Source: Sulfurimonas gotlandica GD1 (GTDB lineage: Bacteria; Campylobacterota; Campylobacteria; Campylobacterales; Sulfurimonadaceae). Taken from it: a DNA stretch of 64,000 nucleotides. The notes under the pieces were generated by a model. That model did no database searches, had not been told where the DNA came from, and saw nothing but the letters and a program-made list of their open reading frames with translations. Shown here piece by piece: positions 16,340 to 26,649 of this stretch. The position numbers were made by a program, and so were the translations under genes. The DNA lies in NCBI RefSeq assembly GCF_000242915.1, contig NZ_AFRZ01000001.1, positions 2,852,001 to 2,916,000 on the forward strand, given 5' to 3'. Each line of letters opens with the position of its first letter. Position 1 is the stretch's first letter.

Positions 16340-17010
16340 TTTTTTCAAAAAAAGCTTATATCGTTTACATACTAACGCTAGTGTTACTTATGATAGTCTC
16401 ATATTTCACACTAGACATACGTGTAGCTCACTTCTTTCTAGCAGATGCTAATACATATGAACCTATCGGCGACTTTATTAGCATCTTTGGTGAGTCTCAC
16501 TGGTATATCGGTACAGCAGTTCTTGGTTACTTTTTTTTCAAGTTTTACAAAAAAAACGAACTATATCAGCAAAGATTTCTATTTCTTCTTTACATAAACC
16601 TTTTCTCAGGAATCATCAGTCTTTTTTCAAAATGGATATTTGGTCGCATTAGACCATGGGGAATGAGAAACGGCAATGAGGATTATGGATTTTTACTCTT
16701 TCAAAACTGGGATATGAGTTTTATTGAGAAGATGAAGTATCACTTTACAACTCTAGCAGATGCACCGACAACATATTCATCATTTCCATCAGGTCACACA
16801 ACTACAGTCTTTACAGCATTTACATTCCTTGTGATTCTATTTCCAAGATACATATACATCTGGTTAAGTTTTGCTATTGTTCTATCTTGTAGTAGAATTC
16901 TTGCAAACGATCATTTCGTAAGTGATATATTTGCAGGTATCTTGGTAGGTACTCTATCTACTATATTTTTATACTCTAAGTTAAGGAAAAAAATTGAAAA
17001 ACTTTCTTAA
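16336..17010 (+). CDS. PAP2-superfamily phosphatase (lipid phosphate phosphatase)
   Basis: A 224-residue six-helix membrane enzyme with all three PAP2 signatures: KWIFGRIRPWG, the PSGHT motif in SSFPSGHTTTVFTAF, and SRILANDHFVSDIFAG carrying the catalytic His and Asp. It should dephosphorylate undecaprenyl diphosphate or lipid A phosphate at the outer face of the inner membrane. In this cluster it fits recycling of the carrier released by the GT39 enzymes. It overlaps its neighbours on both sides (4 bp and 17 bp). Confidence 0.9.
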   Translation: MIFSKKAYIVYILTLVLLMIVSYFTLDIRVAHFFLADANTYEPIGDFISIFGESHWYIGTAVLGYFFFKFYKKNELYQQRFLFLLYINLFSGIISLFSKWIFGRIRPWGMRNGNEDYGFLLFQNWDMSFIEKMKYHFTTLADAPTTYSSFPSGHTTTVFTAFTFLVILFPRYIYIWLSFAIVLSCSRILANDHFVSDIFAGILVGTLSTIFLYSKLRKKIEKLS

Positions 17011-18301
17011 AAAATTACTGATATTTTTATTTATTGCAGCTTCTATTTATGGAGTTGGCAGACTTATTTTAGTTACTTACGACAGTTATCTGCATGTTCC
17101 CAGAGCGCCATACGCCGTTATGCAGACACAAGATGCCATAACCATTAAATGGCAGACTCCAGAGTTTGAAGTCGGCTCGCTGGAATATGGTTTTTTCTCT
17201 GACTCTATGAATACAAAAATCAGAGATAAAAAACAAACTAAAAAACACTCTATAACTATTTCAGGTCTTAATGAGTGTACAAAATACTACTACAAAGTCT
17301 CATCAGACTCCCTAGATATAGACAACGAAGACAGAAGTTTTAAAACATTATGTAAAAATGCAGATTCTCAAAAAATCTGGGTTATTGGCGATAGCGGAGA
17401 AGCTGGAAAAGATCAAGACCGAGTTTATTCTCAGATGCTAAAACACATCGACAAAGATTTTAACAAGCTTGATATGTGGATTCTTCTTGGTGATAACGCT
17501 TACAGAAGCGGAACACAAAAGCAGTACAACAAGAACATGTTTGAACCATACAAAGAGTTAGTAAAAAGATTTGTACCTTGGGCAATCATAGGAAACCATG
17601 ACGATAGAAGATGGGCTTTTTACAATATCTGGGATTTTCCGACAAAAGGTGAAAGCGGTGGTGAGCCAAGCGGTAGTGAAAAATACTACTCTATAAACAA
17701 CGGCAACTTGCATCTAGTTATGTTGGATAGTGAGATGCGCCGCATTGATGCAAACAGCGATATGGTTGCATGGCTCAGAAAAGATCTTAGTAAAAACACA
17801 AAACCTTGGGTCATAGTTGCTCTGCATACTCCTCCGTACACAGATGGCGGACATAACTCAGACAGCGATTATGACAGTGGTGGTCGTATGAAAAAGGTGA
17901 GAGAAAACCTTGTTCCTGTCTTTGATGAGTTTGGAGTAGACTTAGTTTTGAGCGGTCACTCACATGATTATGAACGCTCAAAACTCATAGCAAAACATAC
18001 AGGAAAAGGCAAAAGCTTCAACAAACAAAACATAGTTCAAGATGCTAAGTCTTGCTACAGTAAATCTATAAAGCCTGCAAAAAACAGCGGAACTATCTAC
18101 CAAGTATGCGGTTCATCTGCTAAACTAGACCAAGCAAACTTAAAACACCCTGCTCTTCCTTTTGCTTTTCAAGAAATGGGCTCAATCATTCTAGATATAA
18201 CACCGACAACATTAAGTTCAAAATTCATCAATATTGATGGAAAAATAATGGACGAATTTATAATTAAAAAAGACAACACTTCATGTGAAGGTAAAAAATG
18301 A
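16994..18301 (+). CDS. Purple-acid-phosphatase-like metallophosphoesterase, exported or anchored
   Basis: A 435-residue protein that starts at TTG 16994, preceded by AAGGA at 16983-16987. An N-terminal hydrophobic segment (about 5-25) exports or anchors it. An Fn3-like domain (about 35-115, starting [14 protein letters not shown]) precedes the catalytic domain, as in purple acid phosphatases. Metal motifs are [34 protein letters not shown] and [11 protein letters not shown], all intact. It should remove phosphate from a periplasmic substrate. It overlaps the PAP2 gene by 17 bp and glmU by 4 bp. Confidence 0.88.
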   Translation: MKNFLKKLLIFLFIAASIYGVGRLILVTYDSYLHVPRAPYAVMQTQDAITIKWQTPEFEVGSLEYGFFSDSMNTKIRDKKQTKKHSITISGLNECTKYYYKVSSDSLDIDNEDRSFKTLCKNADSQKIWVIGDSGEAGKDQDRVYSQMLKHIDKDFNKLDMWILLGDNAYRSGTQKQYNKNMFEPYKELVKRFVPWAIIGNHDDRRWAFYNIWDFPTKGESGGEPSGSEKYYSINNGNLHLVMLDSEMRRIDANSDMVAWLRKDLSKNTKPWVIVALHTPPYTDGGHNSDSDYDSGGRMKKVRENLVPVFDEFGVDLVLSGHSHDYERSKLIAKHTGKGKSFNKQNIVQDAKSCYSKSIKPAKNSGTIYQVCGSSAKLDQANLKHPALPFAFQEMGSIILDITPTTLSSKFINIDGKIMDEFIIKKDNTSCEGKK

Positions 18302-19599
18302 ATAAAGACCAAATAAGTATAGTTATTTTAGCTGCTGGAAAAGGCAGCCGTATGAAATCTCCAAAGGCAAAAGTTCTTCACAGCATCTGTGGAAAACCTA
18401 TGCTTTACCATATCATCAAATCTTCTTTAGAGATCTCTGACGATATCACAGTTGTTGTTGCTCACCAAAAAGATGCAGTTATAGAGCAGATTGGTTCTTT
18501 TTTTGAAAACATTCACTTTGTAATCCAAGATGCAGAGAACTTTCCTGGAACTGGTGGAGCTATGATGAGCATAAACCCTCAGCACGAAAAAGTATTAGTC
18601 CTAAATGGAGATATGCCTCTAATAACTTCAGATGCACTGCAAGGTTTCTTGGGAACAGATGCCGACATAATCATGTCTATATTTGATTTGCAAGATCCGG
18701 ATGGCTATGGTCGTGTTATCATCGAAGACGGACAGGTTCAGCGTATAGTCGAGCAAAAAGATGCATCTATATATGAGCTAAAAGTCACAAGTGTAAATGC
18801 CGGTATCTATGCATTTTCTAAAAGCGTAATAGAAAAATATATCCCCCTTCTCAGTAACGATAACGCTCAAAAAGAGTACTACCTCACAGATGTTGTCTCT
18901 ATGGCTAGAGCTGATGGATTAAATATATCTCCGCTACTTGTAGATGAAGAGAAATTCAAAGGTGTGAATTCTAAAAAAGACCTTTCAGATGCTGAAATTA
19001 TTATGCAAAACAAGATAAAAACACACTGGATGAATGCAGGCGTTATAATGCAGCTTCCTTCAACTATCTACATCGAAGAGGGAGTTACTTTTGAAGGTGA
19101 GTGTATAGTTGAAAACGGCTGTCGTCTGACTGGGAACACTCTCATAAAAGAGTCTCACATCAAAGCTGGAAGTGTTGTAGAAGATAGCATTGTTAAAAAC
19201 TCAGATGTAGGGCCACTTGCACACATTCGCCCTGCTTCTTACTTAGAAGATACTCACATAGGAAACTTTGTTGAAGTTAAAAAGAGTTCTCTAAAAGGTG
19301 TAAAAGCAGGACATCTGAGCTACATTGGAGATGCACAAATCGATGAAGGAACAAATATCGGTGCAGGTGTTATCACTTGTAACTATGACGGAGTCAAGAA
19401 ATACCAGACTATCATCGGTAAAAATGTTTTTGTAGGAAGCGACTCTCAGCTAGTCGCTCCTGTGCAAATTGAAGATGATGTTATGATAGCTGCAGGAACT
19501 ACGGTTACTAGCGGCAAAATAGAAAAAGGCTCACTTGCTCTTAGTAGAACAAAACTTAGAACTGTTAAAGACTTTTACTACAAATTTTTTAGTAAATAA
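18298..19599 (+). CDS. glmU: Bifunctional GlmU: glucosamine-1-P acetyltransferase / GlcNAc-1-P uridyltransferase
   Basis: A 433-residue cytoplasmic enzyme making UDP-GlcNAc for peptidoglycan and LPS. The N-terminal pyrophosphorylase has [19 protein letters not shown] at 11-29. The C-terminal left-handed beta-helix acetyltransferase is visible as hexapeptides, with [24 protein letters not shown] and [13 protein letters not shown]. Length is near the family norm (430-460). Its ATG overlaps the preceding TGA (ATGA), which ties this essential gene to the glycan cluster. Confidence 0.96.
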   Translation: MNKDQISIVILAAGKGSRMKSPKAKVLHSICGKPMLYHIIKSSLEISDDITVVVAHQKDAVIEQIGSFFENIHFVIQDAENFPGTGGAMMSINPQHEKVLVLNGDMPLITSDALQGFLGTDADIIMSIFDLQDPDGYGRVIIEDGQVQRIVEQKDASIYELKVTSVNAGIYAFSKSVIEKYIPLLSNDNAQKEYYLTDVVSMARADGLNISPLLVDEEKFKGVNSKKDLSDAEIIMQNKIKTHWMNAGVIMQLPSTIYIEEGVTFEGECIVENGCRLTGNTLIKESHIKAGSVVEDSIVKNSDVGPLAHIRPASYLEDTHIGNFVEVKKSSLKGVKAGHLSYIGDAQIDEGTNIGAGVITCNYDGVKKYQTIIGKNVFVGSDSQLVAPVQIEDDVMIAAGTTVTSGKIEKGSLALSRTKLRTVKDFYYKFFSK

Positions 19600-19610
19600 A
19601 AAGGAAATTT

Positions 19611-21050
19611 ATGAACAACTCAACTCTGCAAAATGTTGCCAAATCAAACCTGCTTCAATTAGTGATATTTGTTTTAGCTTTTGCTATTCAAACCTACATA
19701 TTCGGTTTTTCTATCTCTATTATAATAGTAGCAATGGCCAATATTGGTTTAGCTTTATACCTACGCTCACAGCTATTGATAGTAAAAGCTTCTGTTGAAG
19801 GTGTTACAAGTTCTATGTACAAAGTAAGTCATGGTAACTTTGACGAACTTGCTATAGAAATAGGCAAAGGTGAGACACAGAAGCTTGGTGTTGAGTTTAA
19901 CTCGATGATAAAACAGCTAAAACACTATATGCATGAGACTACAAAAGCTGTTAGAGTAGCTGAAGATACTACTAAGTCTTACTACGCAAATACCGATGGA
20001 TTAAACAAAGTCTTTAAAGAAGCAGCAGATGCTATCAACCACTCTGTAAAAACTATTGAATCTGGTTATAAAGCGCAGATAAGAGGTGTGTTTACTGAAA
20101 GACTTCACAGTCTTGGTGGCGGTATAGCACACGGTTTAACACTAATTCAGAATAATCTTTTAACTAACTCAGATGAAGTAAATAAAATCTCTCAAATGTC
20201 TAAACAGACATCAGAAGAAGCAAACAAAAGCTTAGACTCTATGCAAGGAGTATTAGGTATGTTTAATGACTTGACTGAAAAAGTTGCTGCTACAAATGAG
20301 AACATCAACTCCCTGTCTGAGAGATCAAAAGAGATCTCTGCTATTGCAGACATCATCAAAGATATTGCAGAACAGACTAACCTACTGGCATTAAATGCCG
20401 CTATTGAAGCAGCAAGAGCTGGTGAGCATGGACGCGGATTTGCAGTTGTTGCTGATGAAGTTAGAAAACTTGCAGAACGTACTCAAAAGTCTACTCAAGA
20501 GATCTCTATAACTATTCAAACACTACAACAAGAGACTCAAGATATACAGTCAAACGCAGGAGACATGTCAGAGATAGCAAATAATGCTACCCATACTATT
20601 GATGAGTTTGCAACTACTTTAAAGAGCTTTCATAACAATGCTCAAGATTCATCAGACTATGCCGGTTTTATACGTGACTCACTATTTATGGTACTTGTAA
20701 AAATAGATCATATTCTATTCAAATCCAATGCTTATGCTTCTGTTATTGCTCAGAAAAATGTATCTTCATTTGGTGATCATAAACAATGTCGTTTAGGTAA
20801 ATGGTATCTTGATGAAGGTAAGCAGAGATATGGTCATACTAAAAACTATTCAAGTATAGATGCTCCTCATGCTCTAGTGCATACAAACGTACTTAAAAAT
20901 ATAAATATGATAAATGAAGACGAAATGCTTAGTAAAGAAAAAGAAGAAACTATAATTACAAACTTCTCTAATATGGAAGATGCAAGTGACAAGTTATTTG
21001 GCATCTTAGATGATGTTGTAAATGAGTTAGATCCAACAAAAAACAAATAA
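19611..21050 (+). CDS. Methyl-accepting chemotaxis protein with C-terminal CZB zinc-binding domain
   Basis: A 479-residue chemoreceptor. Two N-terminal helices (about 13-55) anchor it without a periplasmic sensor. The signalling hairpin tip is [20 protein letters not shown] and onward. The C-terminal ~120 residues have the CZB pattern: [23 protein letters not shown], then HALVH, giving the His/Cys zinc ligands. CZB receptors sense zinc or oxidants such as hypochlorous acid in related bacteria. AAGGA precedes the ATG. A second receptor follows 78 bp downstream. Confidence 0.93.
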   Translation: MNNSTLQNVAKSNLLQLVIFVLAFAIQTYIFGFSISIIIVAMANIGLALYLRSQLLIVKASVEGVTSSMYKVSHGNFDELAIEIGKGETQKLGVEFNSMIKQLKHYMHETTKAVRVAEDTTKSYYANTDGLNKVFKEAADAINHSVKTIESGYKAQIRGVFTERLHSLGGGIAHGLTLIQNNLLTNSDEVNKISQMSKQTSEEANKSLDSMQGVLGMFNDLTEKVAATNENINSLSERSKEISAIADIIKDIAEQTNLLALNAAIEAARAGEHGRGFAVVADEVRKLAERTQKSTQEISITIQTLQQETQDIQSNAGDMSEIANNATHTIDEFATTLKSFHNNAQDSSDYAGFIRDSLFMVLVKIDHILFKSNAYASVIAQKNVSSFGDHKQCRLGKWYLDEGKQRYGHTKNYSSIDAPHALVHTNVLKNINMINEDEMLSKEKEETIITNFSNMEDASDKLFGILDDVVNELDPTKNK

Positions 21051-21128
21051 ACAAGAACTAGATTTTATATAAATTTTACAAAGACTTGCTACACTCTATA
21101 ATATTTCATTATATTAAAAGGTGTCTCT

Positions 21129-23114
21129 ATGTCTACTAAGAACTTCACGTTACTAACCAAACTGCTCGTTGCTCTGATTCCAATCATACTTTTAGCATTT
21201 CTCATACTCTCGGTTATTATATACAAGCAAGTAAACTCCATTGAAAGCAATATTTACAACAAAGAAGAGCTTTTACTAAAAAGTGATATTCAAAAAGATC
21301 TAAGCACAAAACTTGAATCTCTCAAAAACATTGTTATCTCTATTTCAAACAATGGTATCGTAGTAAACAGCATGTACGATGAAGATCGTGAAGCGATTTT
21401 TGATGAGATTTTCAAGCTTAGAGAAGTTCTAACAGCAAACAAATCTTTTACAAATCCTCTCATCCAAGTTGTTGATTTGATGAGTACGTCATACGTTAAG
21501 TCTTGGGACAAAAAGGCTTATGGTGCAGATGTAGGTATGCGTAACAGTATTAAAGTCGTTCAAAAAAATATGACACCGTTTATAGGTTCTGAAGTTACCA
21601 GAGGCGGAGTTATGATGGTTGCGACTGCACCGCTTATGTATCTTGCTGAAGGTGCAGAGGAAAAAGACTACATAGGAAGTGTTGATTTTATTTCTAGATT
21701 TAACACCCTTATCTATAAAAAGAACAACCCGCAAGATACGCGTGATTTGCTCATACTTGTTGATAAAAAGTACCTTGAAACGGCAAATTATATAAAAAAT
21801 CCTACTATTATCGGCTCATACTATGTTGACCATGCAGATGACAAACCAGACCAAGCATTCTTAGATGCTGCATCTGCTATTGATCTGGAGCTCTTAAAAG
21901 AAAAAGGTCACATAAATGATAAAAAGTACTTTTATACATACGAAAACATCAAAGACAATGATGGAAAAAACATAGGTATATTCCTTTTAGCAAAACCACT
22001 AAACGAAGTAAAAGCAACTGCTAACGAGGCCACTGAAGCACTAATCTTTCTTATAACTATCTTTTTTATTGCCATCATAGTTATCATTTTTATTCTAATA
22101 TTTGCCATAAGAGCACTGATTCTTTCACCGCTTAATGAACTCTCAGGCATCGCAAAAGATATATCTAGCGGTAGAGGAGATCTAACTAAAAGGCTTGTTG
22201 AGAAATCAAACGATGAGATAGGAAAGACTTCTAACTACTTCAACCGCTTTATAGAAAAAGTACAAGACATGGTCTCTAAAGTAATGTTTTCAGGACAAAA
22301 GACTTATGAAGATGTAGAAGATGTTACAAAGACTCTAGTTCAGATAAGTGAGCGTATGAGTCAAGAGAGAAGTTTTTTACATAAAGCTACAGATTTGGGT
22401 GCAGATGTTCAAAGCATACTCAAAGAGTCACTAGATGATTCCATTGAGACAAGCAAGAAAGTAAACCTTGCAGTTGAGAACTTATCCGCTGCACACGACG
22501 ACATCATAAAACTTGTAGCATCCGTAAACAATGTCTCTGAGAAAGAGAATGAAATAGCACACTCACTTGCCCAACTAAGCAAAGATGCTGAAAATGTAAA
22601 GTCAGTTCTAAACATCATAGTAGACATAGCAGACCAAACAAACCTTTTAGCACTAAATGCAGCCATAGAAGCGGCTCGTGCGGGTGAACATGGACGCGGT
22701 TTTGCAGTTGTTGCAGATGAAGTCAGAAAACTTGCAGAACGTACTCAGAACTCTCTTTCTGAGATAAATGCAACCATAAATGTCATAGTTCAGTCCATCG
22801 TTGATTCAAGCAATCAGATAGATTTAAATGCAAAGTCTGTTGTAAAACTGGTGGAGCACACTACAAATGTAAAAGATAAGATTTTAGATAGTACTGAGTA
22901 CATCCAAGAAGCATCTCTAATGGCTAAAAACTCAGAAGCTGTTTCAAAGAACTTAGCTCAAAATACTAGAAGCATCATCCAAAATATTGATGACGTTGAT
23001 AAGCTTTCTACTCAAAACAAAGAATCGCTTGAAGAGATAGAACTAAAGGTTAAAAAAGTACAAGAGAGTGCTCACGACTTAAATGAGCAACTGGGACTAT
23101 TTAAAGTTCAGTAA
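21129..23114 (+). CDS. Methyl-accepting chemotaxis protein with periplasmic Cache-like sensor
   Basis: A 661-residue transmembrane chemoreceptor. TM1 is about 10-32; a periplasmic domain (about 33-300) of Cache-like look includes [14 protein letters not shown] and [16 protein letters not shown]2 is about 300-325, followed by HAMP ([19 protein letters not shown]) and the signalling domain with [20 protein letters not shown]. The signalling tip is nearly identical to that of the upstream receptor, so both should join the same arrays. The ligand is unknown. The gene is followed by a hairpin that reaches the next ribosome site. Confidence 0.93.
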   Translation: MSTKNFTLLTKLLVALIPIILLAFLILSVIIYKQVNSIESNIYNKEELLLKSDIQKDLSTKLESLKNIVISISNNGIVVNSMYDEDREAIFDEIFKLREVLTANKSFTNPLIQVVDLMSTSYVKSWDKKAYGADVGMRNSIKVVQKNMTPFIGSEVTRGGVMMVATAPLMYLAEGAEEKDYIGSVDFISRFNTLIYKKNNPQDTRDLLILVDKKYLETANYIKNPTIIGSYYVDHADDKPDQAFLDAASAIDLELLKEKGHINDKKYFYTYENIKDNDGKNIGIFLLAKPLNEVKATANEATEALIFLITIFFIAIIVIIFILIFAIRALILSPLNELSGIAKDISSGRGDLTKRLVEKSNDEIGKTSNYFNRFIEKVQDMVSKVMFSGQKTYEDVEDVTKTLVQISERMSQERSFLHKATDLGADVQSILKESLDDSIETSKKVNLAVENLSAAHDDIIKLVASVNNVSEKENEIAHSLAQLSKDAENVKSVLNIIVDIADQTNLLALNAAIEAARAGEHGRGFAVVADEVRKLAERTQNSLSEINATINVIVQSIVDSSNQIDLNAKSVVKLVEHTTNVKDKILDSTEYIQEASLMAKNSEAVSKNLAQNTRSIIQNIDDVDKLSTQNKESLEEIELKVKKVQESAHDLNEQLGLFKVQ

Positions 23115-23129
23115 ATATTAGATATCATA

Positions 23130-23154
23130 TCCTAATTAATTTCGTTAATTAGGA
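23130..23154 (+). promoter_or_regulatory. Perfect 10-bp hairpin covering the sbcD ribosome-binding site
   Basis: TCCTAATTAA at 23130-23139 pairs with TTAATTAGGA at 23145-23154 around a TTTCG loop. The right arm contains AGGA (23151-23154), the Shine-Dalgarno for the TTG start at 23160. No long T run follows, so a simple terminator is doubtful; the fold would hide the ribosome site. It starts 15 bp after the receptor stop codon. Confidence 0.6.
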
Positions 23155-23159
23155 TTTAC

Positions 23160-24278
23160 TTGAACATACTACACTTTAGCGATACTCACCTAGGCTTCAA
23201 CGACTTAGACATTTTAAACGATGAGAACATCAACCAAAGAGAGGCGGACTTTTATGACGCTTTCTCTCAGGTTGTACAGCAGATAAAACTAAGCAAACCA
23301 GACTACATCATCCACACCGGAGACCTCTTTCACCGCTCAAGCCCAAGCAATCGTGCTATTACTTTTGCACTTGAACAGTTTAAAATCTTGGATGCTTTAG
23401 ATATTCCTTTCATACTTATCGCAGGAAATCACTCAACACCGAGAACAAACCTAAGCTCACCTATACTAAAGATATTTGAAAGCTTTAAAAACATACACGT
23501 CTCTTACAACCAAGAGTATAAAAAAATAGAGTTTGAAGATGTTGTCTTTCACACCCTACCCCACATGAATGACGACTCTAAAGCCTTAGAGCAGATAGAG
23601 ATTTGCGAGTCAAACATAGATGCCAAGAAAAAGAACATCATGATGATGCACTGTAGCGTTGGAGCTTGGTACTTGATGCAGGAGTTTGGAGAGTGGGTCT
23701 ACCCGACTGACAAAGAGTATATCTTCCAAAAGATGGACTACGTAGCTCTTGGTCACTGGCACGGTTTTGGGAAAGTCGGTAAACATGAAAACGTTTACTA
23801 CAGCGGTTCAACTGAGAGAACATCTCTTAATGACAAACGTAATTCAAAAGGCTTCGTAGAACTAACTTTAAACGGCTCTCTAGACGTAGAGTACAAAGAG
23901 ATAAGCATACGACCTATTATCAGCAAAGAAATCGACTGTGAGGCTTATGCGAGCTCTTTAGAGATGCTTGACGCTTCTGACACAAAAGATGCAATAGTCG
24001 AGGTAAGACTAAAAAACCTATCTGCACTGCAATCTATCGACATTCAAAACTCAGACATCAAAGAACTTTTCCCAGATGCTATGAGCGTGAGTATCAAAAG
24101 AGAGTTCAAGAGAGATGCTAACGAAACTGACCTGAAAGATGTGGAAGCTCTAAGCCTTGAAGAGTTCTTTTTAGAGCACATAAAAGAAGATGCAAATGAA
24201 GAAGAGTTTGACAGACTAAAAGGTAAAGTGCAAGAACTGTTTGCACACTACGAAGAGAGCAACGATGATACTATCTAA
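23160..24278 (+). CDS. sbcD: Exonuclease SbcD (Mre11-type nuclease subunit)
   Basis: A 372-residue metallophosphoesterase-fold nuclease that with SbcC opens hairpins and trims blocked DNA ends. Metal-site motifs are FSDTHLGF (Asp8, His10), HTGDLFH, AGNHSTP, MMHCSVG and LGHWHGFG. The start is TTG 23160 with AGGA five bases before; a later ATG would delete the first metal motif. Its start is inside reach of the 23130-23154 hairpin. It overlaps sbcC by 14 bp. Confidence 0.95.
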   Translation: MNILHFSDTHLGFNDLDILNDENINQREADFYDAFSQVVQQIKLSKPDYIIHTGDLFHRSSPSNRAITFALEQFKILDALDIPFILIAGNHSTPRTNLSSPILKIFESFKNIHVSYNQEYKKIEFEDVVFHTLPHMNDDSKALEQIEICESNIDAKKKNIMMMHCSVGAWYLMQEFGEWVYPTDKEYIFQKMDYVALGHWHGFGKVGKHENVYYSGSTERTSLNDKRNSKGFVELTLNGSLDVEYKEISIRPIISKEIDCEAYASSLEMLDASDTKDAIVEVRLKNLSALQSIDIQNSDIKELFPDAMSVSIKREFKRDANETDLKDVEALSLEEFFLEHIKEDANEEEFDRLKGKVQELFAHYEESNDDTI

Positions 24279-26634
24279 ACTGCATCTGGAAAACTTCAAA
24301 AAGTACACAAGTTACGACATCGAGTTTGGCGAAGGACTTGTCGGCATCATCGGTAAAAACGGAAGCGGAAAGTCTACGATATTTGATGCCATACTCTTTG
24401 CTCTTTACGGTGAGGCGAAAAAACGAGGAAACAAAGACATCCTAAGAAACGCTAACGCATCTGACAAAGATGCAGTAGTAGTTGAGCTTGAGTTTGAGTT
24501 TGAAAGTCTAGAGTACAAAGTGGTGCGAGAGTTCCGCGGAAAAGCTATGAGTGCAAATGCAAAGTTCTTTAAAAATGGTGAGCTTACAACTACAGGAGCC
24601 AAAGAAGTAACTGCCGCAATAGTCAACCTCACAAAGATGAGTAAAGATGCTTTCATGCACACACTCTTTGCATCTCAAAAAGAGCTGACAAGTTTAAGTA
24701 CTCTTAAAAATGAAGACCGCAAAAAGATGATACGAAAACTTCTCGGACTAGAGAAGATAGACTTCGTAGAAAAAGAGCTGGTAGAAAAAAGCCGTGCGTT
24801 GAAAAATGAGATAGATGCATTTAGAGAGGTTCTTCTTGGCGTTGATGAGATAAAAGCAAAACAAGAGCAGATAAAGGCTAGTGTTGAGAAAAATAACGCT
24901 CTAAAAAAAGATGAGCAAAACAAGACAAAAGAGCTTGTAACTCTAAAAGACAAAGAGCAGTCAATAAAAAAAGAGCTTGATGTTTTCACTAAGACTAAAG
25001 AGCAAAAACAAAAACTATTCTCAGATCTAAAACTTCTAACAAACTCTAAAAGCCTAGAGATGCTAAATCAAGCAAAACTCATAGCTGAGAATCATGAGCT
25101 TGAACATAAAAAAGAAGAACTAGCAAGCCTTGCATCTGTAAAAAAAGAGTACCTGAGTCTGCAAGAGGATTTGAAAACTCAAGAGTTGCTAAAAGAGTAC
25201 CACTTAAAACGTGTTGGACTCACAAAAGAGCAAGTCCAACTAAGAGAGCAGTACACTAAAAGTAAAGCAGACATTCATGTCCTAGAGAAAGAGTGTGAAA
25301 TGTTCGAGCAGTACAGTTTTGATGCGAAAAATATGGAGCAAGACCTCTCTATTCGCCAAGACGACATCGAAGTAAAACACACCATAGAGCAAGAGCTACT
25401 GCTAGAGATGAAAGCCGAGCAGAGAATCATAGACGAGACAAACGCCAAGATTGCCAACATCAAAGAGCTAGGACAAGGCTCAGCCTGCCCAACTTGCACA
25501 AGACCGCTTTTAGAAGAGTACGACAATGTCATAAACTCTCTTAACGAGATAGTCCAAGGCACTCACCAAAAAAAGATAGACACACACAACACTCAGCTGA
25601 AAAATGTACAAGAACAAAAAGCAAAACTCGTAGAACAGAAGAAAGAAAAAGATAAAGAGTACCTAGAGCTTACAAAGAAACTAAACATCATAGTCTCTAA
25701 ACAGAACGACCTCTCTCGTGCAAAAGAGCACTTCACACTCGTAGAGCAAAAAGGCATGAAAAACAAAGAAGAGCTAAAAGCACTAGAGCAGTTTAGCTAC
25801 GATGAAACTCTGCACGCTAAAGTGCGTAAAGAGTACGATGAGCTCACACCAAAGTATAAACATGCAGTGAGCCTAGAGACAGAACTAAAAAGACTAGATG
25901 CAGTAAAGAAAGACTTAGAAAAAGTAACTGCACACATAGAAGAACTAAAGAAAAAACACCAAGACAAAGAACAAGAGTACAACAAAGTTCTCTACGATGA
26001 AGATGCTCACAAACAAAAGCTCACTCAGCATGACGAAGCACTAAAAACTGTAGATGCACAAACAACTACGCTAAACGATATAAAAGTAGCCATAGCATCT
26101 ATAGTCGGAGAGATAAAGACCATCCAAAACTCTCTGGACAATAACGACACACAACTCAAAAAAGTCCAAACAAAAAAAGATGACCTAAGAGACTACGAGA
26201 AGATAAAAACAAGTCTAGCAGAGTTCAAGACAAAACTAAACGCTAAAGTAGCACCACGCATCTCAAGCCTAGCATCTGAGATGTACTCTCAAATAACAAA
26301 AGGCAAATACCAACACATAGAAGTAAGCAACGACTTCGACTTTTTCATCTACGATGAGGGCAAAAAGTACCCCATAGAACGCTTCAGCGGTGGAGAAATA
26401 GACCTAGCAAACTTAGTACTTCGCATAGCCATCTCAAAAACGCTTACAGAACTAAGCGGTGCAAGTTCCATTGGTTTCTTAGCGTTTGATGAAGTCTTCG
26501 GAAGTCAAGATGAAGCAAGACGTATGGAAATACTAGAAGCGTTTCACACCATCAAAGAGCAATACAGACAAATATTTTTGATATCTCATGAGATGGAGAT
26601 AAAAGAGATGTTTGAGCGGGTTGTGGAGCTTTAA
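24265..26634 (+). CDS. sbcC: SbcC/Rad50-type ATPase subunit of the SbcCD nuclease
   Basis: A 789-residue SMC-like ATPase. I start at ATG 24265, since the family N-terminus is MILSKLHLENFKKY; an in-frame TTG 24 bp upstream adds only unrelated residues. Walker A is GIIGKNGSGKST. Two long coiled coils flank a Rad50 zinc hook CPTC (Cys408, Cys411). The signature is FSGGEIDLANLVLR and Walker B lies in IGFLAFDEVFGSQDE. It is somewhat short for SbcC (often about 1000 residues), so the arms are short. The next ATPase gene follows after only 15 bp. Confidence 0.95.
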   Translation: MILSKLHLENFKKYTSYDIEFGEGLVGIIGKNGSGKSTIFDAILFALYGEAKKRGNKDILRNANASDKDAVVVELEFEFESLEYKVVREFRGKAMSANAKFFKNGELTTTGAKEVTAAIVNLTKMSKDAFMHTLFASQKELTSLSTLKNEDRKKMIRKLLGLEKIDFVEKELVEKSRALKNEIDAFREVLLGVDEIKAKQEQIKASVEKNNALKKDEQNKTKELVTLKDKEQSIKKELDVFTKTKEQKQKLFSDLKLLTNSKSLEMLNQAKLIAENHELEHKKEELASLASVKKEYLSLQEDLKTQELLKEYHLKRVGLTKEQVQLREQYTKSKADIHVLEKECEMFEQYSFDAKNMEQDLSIRQDDIEVKHTIEQELLLEMKAEQRIIDETNAKIANIKELGQGSACPTCTRPLLEEYDNVINSLNEIVQGTHQKKIDTHNTQLKNVQEQKAKLVEQKKEKDKEYLELTKKLNIIVSKQNDLSRAKEHFTLVEQKGMKNKEELKALEQFSYDETLHAKVRKEYDELTPKYKHAVSLETELKRLDAVKKDLEKVTAHIEELKKKHQDKEQEYNKVLYDEDAHKQKLTQHDEALKTVDAQTTTLNDIKVAIASIVGEIKTIQNSLDNNDTQLKKVQTKKDDLRDYEKIKTSLAEFKTKLNAKVAPRISSLASEMYSQITKGKYQHIEVSNDFDFFIYDEGKKYPIERFSGGEIDLANLVLRIAISKTLTELSGASSIGFLAFDEVFGSQDEARRMEILEAFHTIKEQYRQIFLISHEMEIKEMFERVVEL

Positions 26635-26649
26635 AAGAAAAGGAATTAG

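Noticed and set aside
23130-23154. Ordinary terminator of the chemoreceptor gene
   Set aside because: There is no T run after the stem, and the right arm holds the next ribosome site. A weak terminator remains possible, so it is listed as regulatory.
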